Source of the DNA: Acidobacteriaceae bacterium
GTDB taxonomy: Bacteria > Acidobacteriota > Terriglobia > Terriglobales > Acidobacteriaceae
Assembly: GCA_003152695.1 (NCBI GenBank)
Contig: PMAT01000115.1
Span: forward strand, 38,384-102,383
Length of the DNA: 64,000 nucleotides
Direction of reading: 5' to 3'
Below, piece after piece: positions 16,889-23,864 of the stretch. The notes beneath the pieces are model-generated. The model did no database searches. It worked only from the letters and a program-made list of their open reading frames with translations, and was not told the DNA's origin. The position numbers and the translations under genes are program-made. The first letter of the stretch is position 1; every line of letters starts with the position of its first letter.

Positions 16889-17743
16889 TTACCGGGATGA
16901 CGCTGTAATCAGGACATTGTCGATCAGCCTCGTGCTTCCTACATACGCTGCAACGGCCACTAGCGCGCAGTGCGACACATCCACAACAGGATCGAGGGTG
17001 TCGAGATCGACGATGGCGAAGTAGTCCAGCTTCGCTCCGGCCTCGTTCGCAATCACGTGCTTGCCAATCTCGATCAGCTTGGCGGAGTCGCGCTCGCCAT
17101 GGTCCACAGCGGCCTGCACTCGCAGCAGCGACCGATACAACACCGTTGCCTGCTGCCGTTGCTCGGATGTCAGGTAGGCGTTGCGAGAACTCATTGCCAG
17201 GCCGTCTTTTTCACGCACGATGGGACAGACGACGACCTCCACGTCCATATCGAGATCGTTGACTAACTTGCGAAGCACGGCTGCCTGTGCGGCGTCTTTC
17301 TGGCCGAAGAAAGCGAAATCGGGGCGGACGATTTCGAACAGCTTTGCCACAACCGTCGCCACGCCACGGAAATGTCCCGGACGTGATGCGCCGTCAAGCT
17401 TGTCGCTCAGTCCCTCGACCAGCACATAGGTCTGCGCGCCTGTGGGATACATTTCCTCCACCCCAGGCGTGAACAGAAGGTCGGCGCCCAGCTGCTCCAG
17501 CAGCGCAGTATCGCGTTCCATGGTGCGGGGATACTTGTTCAGATCCTCTGCCGGACCGAATTGCAACGGGTTGACGAAGATGGAAACGGCGGTCACATCG
17601 CAGCGCGCCTTTGACGCGTGCACCAGCGAAAGATGGCCTTCGTGCAGCGCGCCCATGGTGGGCACGAATCCCAGGGTCTTGCCGTTACGGGTCACCCGTC
17701 GGCAAGCCGCCTTCATCTCGGCGATGGTCGCAATGCGTTTCAC
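16889..17743 (-). CDS. panC: Pantothenate synthetase
   Basis: Joins pantoate and beta-alanine with ATP hydrolysis, the last step to vitamin B5. The 284-aa length is normal. Motifs: the HIGH-like ATP site TMGALHEGHLSLV (about 30-40), VNPLQFGPAEDLNKYPR, the pantoate loop, FFGQKDAAQAAVLRKL, and the KMSKS-like MSSRNAYLTSEQR. The start codon is GTG, without a clear Shine-Dalgarno. panB lies 1 kb upstream on the same strand, separated by a PsbP-like gene and a hairpin repeat. Confidence 0.97.
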   Translation of the reverse strand: MKRIATIAEMKAACRRVTRNGKTLGFVPTMGALHEGHLSLVHASKARCDVTAVSIFVNPLQFGPAEDLNKYPRTMERDTALLEQLGADLLFTPGVEEMYPTGAQTYVLVEGLSDKLDGASRPGHFRGVATVVAKLFEIVRPDFAFFGQKDAAQAAVLRKLVNDLDMDVEVVVCPIVREKDGLAMSSRNAYLTSEQRQQATVLYRSLLRVQAAVDHGERDSAKLIEIGKHVIANEAGAKLDYFAIVDLDTLDPVVDVSHCALVAVAAYVGSTRLIDNVLITASSR

Positions 17744-17830
17744 GGGATGGTTGCGTTATAGCAGTTTCAGGGCCCCGTCAACTTAGTGGCTAGTAAAACT
17801 CAGCCAGAAAACCAGGATGTGAAATTCCTA

Positions 17831-18012
17831 GTGGGAGCCCCCGCATTTATGCGGGGGAAGGAGCGCTTCAGCGCTCCGGGAAGAAGTTAGTTTTTTATCC
17901 CGCGCTTTAGCGCCGGGAAAACCCCCGGGGGCTAAAGCCCACTCCCAAAATCGACTCGTTTCTCGCTGGACTGAAGTCCAGCTCCCCCCTGCTGAAGCAG
18001 GGGGCTACCACC
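17831..18012. repeat. Multi-hairpin intergenic repeat B, copy 1
   Basis: A 182-bp unit made of successive palindromes: CCCCGCATTTATGCGGGG, GGAGCGCTTCAGCGCTCC, a CGCGCTTTAGCGC core, GGGGGCTAAAGCCC, GGACTGAAGTCC and CCCCCTGCTGAAGCAGGGGG. The same order recurs at 44745-44934 with compensating differences in the stems. A further hairpin (CACCGCTGAAGCGGTG) follows near 18069. The repeat fills most of the 367-bp gap between panC and its upstream neighbour, and no gene is seen in that gap. Confidence 0.8.
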
Positions 18013-18110
18013 AAGAGCTCTCCAGAGTTTTGCTGCGTAAAGTCGGCTTACTCCCGAACCTTAACTGCACCGCTGAAGCGGTGCTCCACCTTGCGCTGCG
18101 CGAAACAACT

Positions 18111-18782
18111 TTAGTGGTCAGGCGGCGCCGCTTTCGAAGGTGGAGGCGCCTGCTTGGGCACATTCTCTTCCTCCTCACCCGCCGGAGGTCCAGGCTCGGG
18201 CAGCATCCAGCTCTCCAGCACACCCGCAAATAACGGTTCCAGGCGCGCCAGATTTTCCGGCGCACATTTCAAGGCGACGGAATATATTTCGCCCTCCGGG
18301 CCCTGAATAAAAACGATCTCTTCGATCCAATCGCGATCGGTCGCCTTCTCGTGATAGCGGACTTTCAGCATCTGGGCCGGTTTGTGGTCCACCGTGCGCT
18401 GCTGGCGTTGCAAGGTTTCGAACGCCTGGCCGCCCTCGCGCATACTGTTGGACGCCTGTTCGATCATCATGTCCAGGCTTAGCGGCTCTTCATCGCCTTC
18501 CGACAGTGGCGTGATCAGCGCAACCGTGATTTCATCCCACAGTGCCTTGTCCAGCTTTTGAGGAGGCGCAACCACCACACCATCGCCATCGTAAACCTCG
18601 CCCAGCATGGTCCAGGAACCGGGATACCTGAAGCAGAACCCGCCATCCGGCTGGCAATAACGCTTTCTGGGAACAGGCTTATGGAGCGGCGCTGGAGCCG
18701 TGGAAGGCTTCTGGCCGGCCGCAACCGCGGGCAGGCCCAGCGCCAGGACTAACCAGATGACAACCCGCAGCAACAGCCGCAT
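18111..18782 (-). CDS. Exported hypothetical protein, PsbP-like fold suspected
   Basis: A 223-aa protein with a signal peptide (MRLLLRVVIWLVLALGLPAVAAGQ, cleavage near 22). The mature domain begins RYCQPDGGFCFRYPGSWTML and ends FAGVLESWMLPEP, the pattern of PsbP/MOG1-like beta proteins. Its two Cys could form a disulfide. The tail is Pro/Glu-rich (PPAGEEEENVPKQAPPPSK). It starts four bases after the panB stop, so it belongs to the panB transcript, although nothing ties it to pantothenate synthesis. An ATG at 18818 is possible but overlaps panB. Confidence 0.7.
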   Translation of the reverse strand: MRLLLRVVIWLVLALGLPAVAAGQKPSTAPAPLHKPVPRKRYCQPDGGFCFRYPGSWTMLGEVYDGDGVVVAPPQKLDKALWDEITVALITPLSEGDEEPLSLDMMIEQASNSMREGGQAFETLQRQQRTVDHKPAQMLKVRYHEKATDRDWIEEIVFIQGPEGEIYSVALKCAPENLARLEPLFAGVLESWMLPEPGPPAGEEEENVPKQAPPPSKAAPPDH

Positions 18783-18786
18783 GTTC

Positions 18787-19674
18787 CTACAGTTGCACAG
18801 CTCGCTTGCGTTGCGCAATTCCCGCTAACGCGGAGAGCGTCTCCTTGGGCAGGTGATAGGACTCGGCGTCGGACGGATAGCTTCCGGCCTTCACATCATC
18901 CTTGAAAGCAACCACCGCGTTGCCGATGACGGATGCCAGGTCCGCGTAGCGGCGGACGAACTTGGCTGGCGGCGCAAACGTCAGCCCCAGCAGATCGTGG
19001 AAGACCAGCACCTGCCCGTCGCAGTCGGGGCCGGCGCCGATGCCGATGGTCGGGACCTCCAGCTCGCGTGTGATCATGCCCGCGACCTCGCGCGGGATGC
19101 CTTCGAGAACGATGCAACAGGCGCCCGCGCGTTCCAGGGCGATCGCATCGTGCATCAGTTGCTCGACGGCTTGCAGGGTCTTGCCTTGCACCTTGTATCC
19201 GCCCATGGCGTGCAGCGATTGCGGCGTAAGTCCGATGTGGCCGACCACGGGAATCTCGGCCTCGACCATGCGTTCGACCAGGCGCGAGCGCTTTTCGCCG
19301 CCCTCGATCTTCACCGCCTCGGCGCCCGCCTCTTTGATAAAGCGGGCCGCGTTGCGCAGAGCGTCGCGCAACGTGACATGGAACGACGCGAAAGGCATGT
19401 CGGCGACCAGAAACGCCCGTTTGACGCCGCGCCTCACTGCGCGCGTGTGGTGCAGCATCTCCTGCATGGTGACGGGCAGGGTGTTTTCATAGCCCAGCAT
19501 CACCATGCCGAGAGAGTCGCCGACCAGGACCATGTCAATGCCGGCCTCATCTACCAGCCGCGCGCTGGGATAGTCGTAGGCGGTCAGACAAGTGATGAGT
19601 TCCTTGCGCTGTTTCTTTTCGAGAAGAGTGGAAGAGGTGATCTTCGAGCGGAAGTCGCCGGTGGTAATACTCAC
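18787..19674 (-). CDS. panB: 3-methyl-2-oxobutanoate hydroxymethyltransferase
   Basis: Makes ketopantoate from ketoisovalerate and methylene-tetrahydrofolate. The 295-aa product starts at a GTG with GGAGG five bases upstream, which is more convincing than the long upstream frame to 19965. Family motifs: TAYDYPSARLVDEAGID, MVLVGDSLGMVMLGYENTLP with the metal-binding Asp, KIEGGE, the catalytic-region VGHIGLTPQS, and GIGAGPDCDGQVLVFHDLLGL. A PsbP-like gene follows after four bases, and panC further downstream. Confidence 0.97.
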   Translation of the reverse strand: MSITTGDFRSKITSSTLLEKKQRKELITCLTAYDYPSARLVDEAGIDMVLVGDSLGMVMLGYENTLPVTMQEMLHHTRAVRRGVKRAFLVADMPFASFHVTLRDALRNAARFIKEAGAEAVKIEGGEKRSRLVERMVEAEIPVVGHIGLTPQSLHAMGGYKVQGKTLQAVEQLMHDAIALERAGACCIVLEGIPREVAGMITRELEVPTIGIGAGPDCDGQVLVFHDLLGLTFAPPAKFVRRYADLASVIGNAVVAFKDDVKAGSYPSDAESYHLPKETLSALAGIAQRKRAVQL

Positions 19675-19777
19675 GATGTCCTCCAGTGCAGTTCCCCGAC
19701 CTGGCAGGGATACCGCCTGTATCCGGCTGAATTTTACACCCGGATTCCATGATGATGCGAATTGAGGGAGCGAGACA

Positions 19778-20239
19778 CTACTCCGCGCAGCTGTGATCGT
19801 GGATGATCCGCCAGCCCTCAGGGAACTTGCGAAAGACCAGCGTGAACACACCATGGGGCTGCTTGCCATCCGGCATGATGAGCTGAAACTTCCCGCGCAC
19901 GAATGCGGAATCGGGACCCAGCGTCCGCACCTGCAAATCGCTGAACGACAATGTTCCCATGGCATGCCCCTCCGATTGGTAGCTGCGACGGTAGCGCTCC
20001 AGGGTTGGTTCCCATCCCTTGGTCTCAGTAGTGCCGGAAAAGAATGTCAGATCAGGCGAGCGCCAATAGCCGTTCATGAACAGTTCCAGATCGTGATGGT
20101 TCCAGGCATCCACCTGGGATTGCAGGACCGCTTGAATTGCCTGGTCCGCACTCGATGTAGCGGTGTGGTGAACCTGCGCGGGCAGCGAAACAACTACTGA
20201 CAAAAGCACCACGGCGAACCCAAGACCGAACTTTGTCAT
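19778..20239 (-). CDS. Exported NTF2-like (DUF4440/SnoaL) protein
   Basis: A 153-aa protein with a signal peptide (GFAVVLLSVVVSLPAQ). The mature part follows the DUF4440 pattern: QSQVDAWNHHDLELFMNGYW, then SPDLTFFSG, ERYRRSYQSEGHAMGTLSF, and the closing strands FVRGKFQLIMPDGKQPHG and GWRIIHDHSCAE. Such cone-shaped domains bind small ligands, and none can be named here. GGAGG lies six bases before the ATG at 20239, which fixes the start. It is monocistronic between panB and the SYLF gene. Confidence 0.82.
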   Translation of the reverse strand: MTKFGLGFAVVLLSVVVSLPAQVHHTATSSADQAIQAVLQSQVDAWNHHDLELFMNGYWRSPDLTFFSGTTETKGWEPTLERYRRSYQSEGHAMGTLSFSDLQVRTLGPDSAFVRGKFQLIMPDGKQPHGVFTLVFRKFPEGWRIIHDHSCAE

Positions 20240-20367
20240 CTGTACCTCCGCTCGCAGCAGTGTAGCCGAGTCGGATAGAAGGCTATACTTTTGGGACGTC
20301 AATGACGCTCGGCGCACAAAAAAGCGGCGAGCCGAAGCCCACCGCTGCGTCGCGACTACAAAGTGGT

Positions 20368-21240
20368 TTAGTGCGCCTCGGCCTGCGCCTCGGCCTTGCC
20401 GCGGCGGACGGTTGCCAGGAAGTGATCGGCGGCCGCCGGCGGCTTCACCTGTCCCAGCAGCGTCGGACGGAAGCGCTCCGGGCGTCCGTACAGGGCGACC
20501 GTGGAATCGTCGTCTTGCTTGATCACCGCGCCGTTCAGGGTCAGTCCGGCAAACAGACCGCGGGTGCGCGAATAAGCCAGCACCTCTGCCTTCATCTTCC
20601 AATCGGTGGAGGCGCTGGCGTCGCGGCCCACCGGGCCGGCCGCCACGCTGCCGTTAGCGCCCAGCTTAAATTTGGAACTCAACAGATCGTTCATGCCCTG
20701 CTGGTTCATGATCAGCATCACCAGGTCCGCAGCCTGGACGCCGATCTGCAAACCCCAACTGCCCCCGGTGATGACAAAGAAAGCCGGCGCGCTCCAACCA
20801 TGGTCAGTGCGGCACGTCGCCACCCCCCGGCCATGCTCGGCGCCAAAGACGAAGCCGCCTTTCACCATGGAGGGGACCACGGCCACGCACTTCGCGCTCT
20901 CGAATACCTCGTTCGGAATACCTTTGTCGGGAGCGCTCAACAATTCATTCAAAATCTTGGAAGAATCGTCCAGCCGGGCCATGACTTTGTCGCGCTCCTC
21001 TCCAGCCTTGGTGCCTTCATTCTTCGCGTCTGCCTTTTCCTGATCGGCAGCATTCTGGTCCTGTGCCGCGGCGTTCCTGTGCGCTTGATCTTGCGCATCG
21101 CTGTTCTGGGTGTCGGTTGGGGTGGTCTGCGTGGCAGTATTGTCGCTGTTGGGATTGGCAGTATTACTTTGATTGTCCTGCGCCAACATGGTGAATGCGC
21201 AGAACATCAACAAGGCCAACAGAATTCCGATTCTCTTCAT
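20368..21240 (-). CDS. SYLF (Ysc84-like) lipid-binding domain protein
   Basis: A 290-aa exported protein with a signal peptide (LLALLMFCAFTMLAQD). A low-complexity Asn/Gln/Asp/Ala linker follows (about 20-75) and then a SYLF domain (about 85-265): SSKILNELLSAPDKGIP, AKCVAVVPSMVKGGFVFGAE, GRGVATCRT, FVITGGSWGLQIGVQAADLV, VLAYSRTRGLFAGLTLNGAV. In eukaryotes SYLF binds phosphoinositides; bacterial members are secreted and of unsettled role. AGGAGGG precedes the ATG. A single gene. Confidence 0.9.
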   Translation of the reverse strand: MKRIGILLALLMFCAFTMLAQDNQSNTANPNSDNTATQTTPTDTQNSDAQDQAHRNAAAQDQNAADQEKADAKNEGTKAGEERDKVMARLDDSSKILNELLSAPDKGIPNEVFESAKCVAVVPSMVKGGFVFGAEHGRGVATCRTDHGWSAPAFFVITGGSWGLQIGVQAADLVMLIMNQQGMNDLLSSKFKLGANGSVAAGPVGRDASASTDWKMKAEVLAYSRTRGLFAGLTLNGAVIKQDDDSTVALYGRPERFRPTLLGQVKPPAAADHFLATVRRGKAEAQAEAH

Positions 21241-21408
21241 GACTTTTGCGTCCCTCCTGGGAAACCCGCTGAACGTGCCTGGGTTCCTCGTCCTTGTATT
21301 TGGATGGCGGATTTACGTAGCGGGTTTGCGAGCCGGAGGTGGTTTATCGGCGGGAAACTTACAACCTGACGGAGCCGGGGGGTAGTGGGCTACTTTGAAA
21401 ACGTCGAG

Positions 21409-21813
21409 TCATAAAAGGTGGTCAGGGTCAAGCCAGACGATTTGAAACAGGTTGTCGATTAGGAGACCGTGCACCCGCCATTGTTGATTTCTGACGGGCG
21501 CGAACTGCCAAGCGTCATGATAAGCCAACTGATCTTCGTCGAGGGTCGAGAATCCCTCTGGGTGATTCGTTGTATCGAAAACAATTATGTGCCGACGATC
21601 TTGGTTATTTTGGTCGGTAAACTGGGCAACTGTCCAATGGCTGTACAGTTGAATGGATTCGATCAGAGCTTGTAGGAATTCAACATTGCAGCGCTGGAGG
21701 GAGAACTCATCGAGGCTAATATCTAGATACTTAAATGAGAACTCTAGGAGTCTTTCATCGTCTGCCTGAAAGTCGGGCGCAGGAATCCTGCGCCCTTGAT
21801 TGATGTTAGACAC
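21409..21813 (-). CDS. Putative toxin partner of a Panacea-domain antitoxin
   Basis: A 134-aa protein beginning three bases after the stop of the Panacea-domain gene, so the two form a tight antitoxin-toxin style operon. No named domain is recognised. The C-terminal half (RRHIIVFDTTNH, QQWRVHGLLIDNLFQIVWLD and a final PDHLL) has the layout of small RelE/HigB-like proteins, which end in a strand pair with His/Asp residues. This similarity is weak and based on pattern only. The gene is less GC-rich than the surrounding chromosome, which suggests transfer. It could also be a non-toxic accessory protein. Confidence 0.6.
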   Translation of the reverse strand: MSNINQGRRIPAPDFQADDERLLEFSFKYLDISLDEFSLQRCNVEFLQALIESIQLYSHWTVAQFTDQNNQDRRHIIVFDTTNHPEGFSTLDEDQLAYHDAWQFAPVRNQQWRVHGLLIDNLFQIVWLDPDHLL

Positions 21814-21816
21814 CCG

Positions 21817-22275
21817 TTATTGCTGCGTTTGCAGCAATGAAGAGTAAAAGCGCCTCATCACCTCCGTGTCGATGACAGCGTTACATGGTTCATCAACGGG
21901 CCTGTCTCCTCGGGCGACCCTCCACGGTTCTTCTCGGTGAGTGAGGCTTTCCAGCCTCGTCGCTTGAATGCTCCCGTAGGCATCCAAAACCGAGTTAATG
22001 TGAGCGGTCACGCGTGCGTCCGCAACTGGCGATACCGTGCAATCAATTGCATTCCACCGATATCCCTTAAACTTTCTGAAAACGGATGGAACGACCGGGC
22101 CATGCACCCAAGCCTCAATTGAGTCATGGAACAGCGGTTCTCCGGTAAACGCTAGATTCCACGCTTGGGCATAGTACAAGAGCTTTTGCAGTTTGAGATT
22201 CGTAATCTCAATCCCGCGCTCCCGAGAGAGGTGGATAATCGTGTCGGCAATTTGTTCCGCCGTGTAGTAAGTCAT
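21817..22275 (-). CDS. Panacea-domain (DUF4065/SocA-like) protein, probable antitoxin
   Basis: A 152-aa protein with the family core: YYTAEQIADTIIHLSRERG, ITNLKLQKLLYYAQAWNLAF, the ExWVHGPVVPSVFRKFKGY segment, and a helical C-terminus. This domain is known as the promiscuous PanA antitoxin, encoded next to many unrelated toxins, and as the SocA ClpXP adaptor. The ATG at 22275 gives the family-typical N-terminus; the open frame to 22326 is longer. A GGGGCGG stretch lies upstream. The partner gene starts three bases downstream. The regional base composition is AT-richer, as expected for an acquired module. Confidence 0.88.
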   Translation of the reverse strand: MTYYTAEQIADTIIHLSRERGIEITNLKLQKLLYYAQAWNLAFTGEPLFHDSIEAWVHGPVVPSVFRKFKGYRWNAIDCTVSPVADARVTAHINSVLDAYGSIQATRLESLTHREEPWRVARGDRPVDEPCNAVIDTEVMRRFYSSLLQTQQ

Positions 22276-22368
22276 TTTATCCGCCCCTGTTTTGCACACG
22301 TGTGTGCATATAAAATTAGATGCCAAAGCGGTGAAAATGTCACGTTAAATAATGCTAATACCCAGATT

Positions 22369-22530
22369 CTAGGCCGCCTTTTCTTCTTTTTTCCCGAATT
22401 CTAGCAACCCCACCAATTCTCCCAAGCGCCAAACGTGGTCTGTGAGTCCCGCTTCCATCGCTGGTGTAACCCGCAGCGACTGGTGGACGCGGCAGAAGTC
22501 GTAGTGCATGTAATTGAGGGCAGCCGGGAC
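22369..22530 (-). pseudogene. 3' remnant of a transposase gene
   Basis: On the minus strand the frame ending at TAG 22369-22371 codes for ALNYMHYDFCRVHQSLRVTP, then AMEAGLTDHVWRLGELVGLL. This is the C-terminal end of IS1-like transposases found widely in soil bacteria (YNFCRVH...TPAMEAGLTDHVW). The upstream part of the gene is missing: the frame runs into unrelated sequence before the neighbouring gene stop at 22554. It is a scar of an insertion next to the toxin-antitoxin pair. Confidence 0.72.
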
Positions 22531-22553
22531 ACATCGCGGCTGGAGGGAAGAAG

Positions 22554-23015
22554 CTATGCGCGGCGCTTGCCAGTGGACGATTGCCAGGGGCGTTGGGGAC
22601 GCTCCGCTTCCGGCAGATCGCGTCCACCTATGCGATCGTACATATACGACTCGCTTACCGTGCCCAGGCCTTCATTGTAGAGGCTGATGGCGCCGGTCCC
22701 TTCCTTCAGCTCGTCCGTGAACTGGTGCAACGCTGTGAGGTGGTCGGCGGTAGCTGGATACTCGGCTTTGGTGGTCTTCAAGACCTTTTGGTAGCCATGA
22801 TCGACCAGCTTTGAGATCTCGCCATCGATGAGGTATCCGGGATAGGCGAATAGCTTGATCCCACCATCCTCGGTGCGCTCAATAGCGGCCGAGCAGTGGT
22901 GCTTCTTCAGAAACACCCGGTTACTGGTGCCCGGAGCTTCCAGCACGTCGAATTCATGACTGCGTAACCACGCCAGCGCGTCTTCGTACGATTTCGCCTT
23001 GATCTTTTTGGTCAT
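22554..23015 (-). CDS. Conserved-looking hypothetical protein
   Basis: A 153-aa protein starting MTKKIKAKSYEDALAWLRSH. It contains VFLKKHHCSAAIERTEDGGI, GYLIDGEISKLVDHGYQKVL, and a helical region ending in FTDELKEGTG with SLYNEGLGTVSESYMYDRI. The composition is soluble, with a basic N-terminus and tail. No family could be named. An ATG three codons earlier (23024) is the alternative start. The insertion remnant at 22369-22530 abuts its 3' end, so the last residues may not be original. Confidence 0.6.
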   Translation of the reverse strand: MTKKIKAKSYEDALAWLRSHEFDVLEAPGTSNRVFLKKHHCSAAIERTEDGGIKLFAYPGYLIDGEISKLVDHGYQKVLKTTKAEYPATADHLTALHQFTDELKEGTGAISLYNEGLGTVSESYMYDRIGGRDLPEAERPQRPWQSSTGKRRA

Positions 23016-23038
23016 CTTCAGCAATAGTCCTTCGCGAA

Positions 23039-23082
23039 CGACCCCCGTCAGACGGGAGTCGCCATGACCGTCTTGGTCATGG
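23039..23082. repeat. Two adjacent hairpins upstream of divergent genes
   Basis: Hairpin 1 (23039-23061) pairs CGAC-CCCG with CGGG-GTCG. Hairpin 2 (23062-23082) pairs CCATGACC with GGTCATGG over GTCTT. They lie back to back in the 280-bp gap between the hypothetical gene on the minus strand and the JAMM peptidase gene on the plus strand. They could be regulatory or remnants of a mobile end. Confidence 0.45.
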
Positions 23083-23297
23083 AATGCGATACCGGAATAC
23101 GGTACTTATGTTGCATCGGCTTCAAACACAATTTACTCGAGCCGGCAGCGCAGAGACTCACACTGTCGCACACTGCACGGTCCAACGGCAACTTCCGTTG
23201 AGGCCAGAATCGCAAGCCTAACCAGTCGTTGTGCCACGAGCGAAGAAGGTTTCCCCGGGGAATCGCGCATGAACGTGATAGAAAAGGCGGCGAAGAC

Positions 23298-23732
23298 ATG
23301 CTGAAACTCCGCCAGCCCATTTACGACGAGATTCGCCGCCACGGCGAAGAGACATATCCGTACGAGTGCTGTGGCGCGCTATTGGGCAGGGTCGAAGGTG
23401 ACGCTCGCATCGTGAGCGCGAGCGTGCGCTGCCGCAACACGCGGACCGACTCTGCAAGCGATCGCTATGAAATTGATCCGGTGGAGGTGGTGCGTATCCA
23501 GCGTGACGCGCGAACCCGCGGGCTCGACATCATCGGCTTTTATCACTCGCATCCCGATCATCCGGCGTACTGGTCGCGAACCGATCTCGAGCAGGCGTAT
23601 TGGTTGGGCTGCTCCTACGTCATTACCAGCGTAGAGGCTGGCAAAGCCCAACTTACGCGCTCGTTCGCGCTCGCCGGCACCACCGTGGAAGACAAGGCCT
23701 TTGTGGAGGAAGAGTTGCTGACCGAGCCGTAG
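23298..23732 (+). CDS. JAMM/MPN-domain metallopeptidase (Mec/Mov34-like)
   Basis: A 144-aa single-domain protein with the full JAMM zinc site: the Glu in YPYECCGALLG (about residue 20) and HSHPDHPAYWSRTD (about 95-108), where two His and an Asp bind zinc and the Ser assists. Bacterial relatives release sulfur-carrier proteins from cysteine adducts (CysO-cysteine peptidase) or cut ubiquitin-like tags. No moaD/thiS-like or cysM gene is adjacent, so the substrate is open. The ATG at 23298 follows a GGCGAAG stretch; the 23229 start would add 23 unrelated residues. Confidence 0.88.
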   Translation: MLKLRQPIYDEIRRHGEETYPYECCGALLGRVEGDARIVSASVRCRNTRTDSASDRYEIDPVEVVRIQRDARTRGLDIIGFYHSHPDHPAYWSRTDLEQAYWLGCSYVITSVEAGKAQLTRSFALAGTTVEDKAFVEEELLTEP

Positions 23733-23811
23733 GCTGGTCGCGAACCCTGGCGACCTTGTGAGCGGCGGGGACGCCGGTTCTTCATGGTTCTCAACCAATA
23801 ATGGTAACGGC

Positions 23812-23847
23812 GACCGCCTTACGCCGCTTTCGCGGCGTAAGGCGGTC
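23812..23847. terminator. Perfect 16-bp-stem hairpin between convergent genes
   Basis: GACCGCCTTACGCCGC (23812-23827) pairs without mismatch with GCGGCGTAAGGCGGTC (23832-23847) over TTTC. It lies 17 bases from the stop of the convergent OmpA-like gene and 80 bases from that of the JAMM gene. It is very stable in either direction, so a shared terminator is the simplest reading. Confidence 0.65.
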
Positions 23848-23864
23848 TGTTCTCGTTCCGGTGG

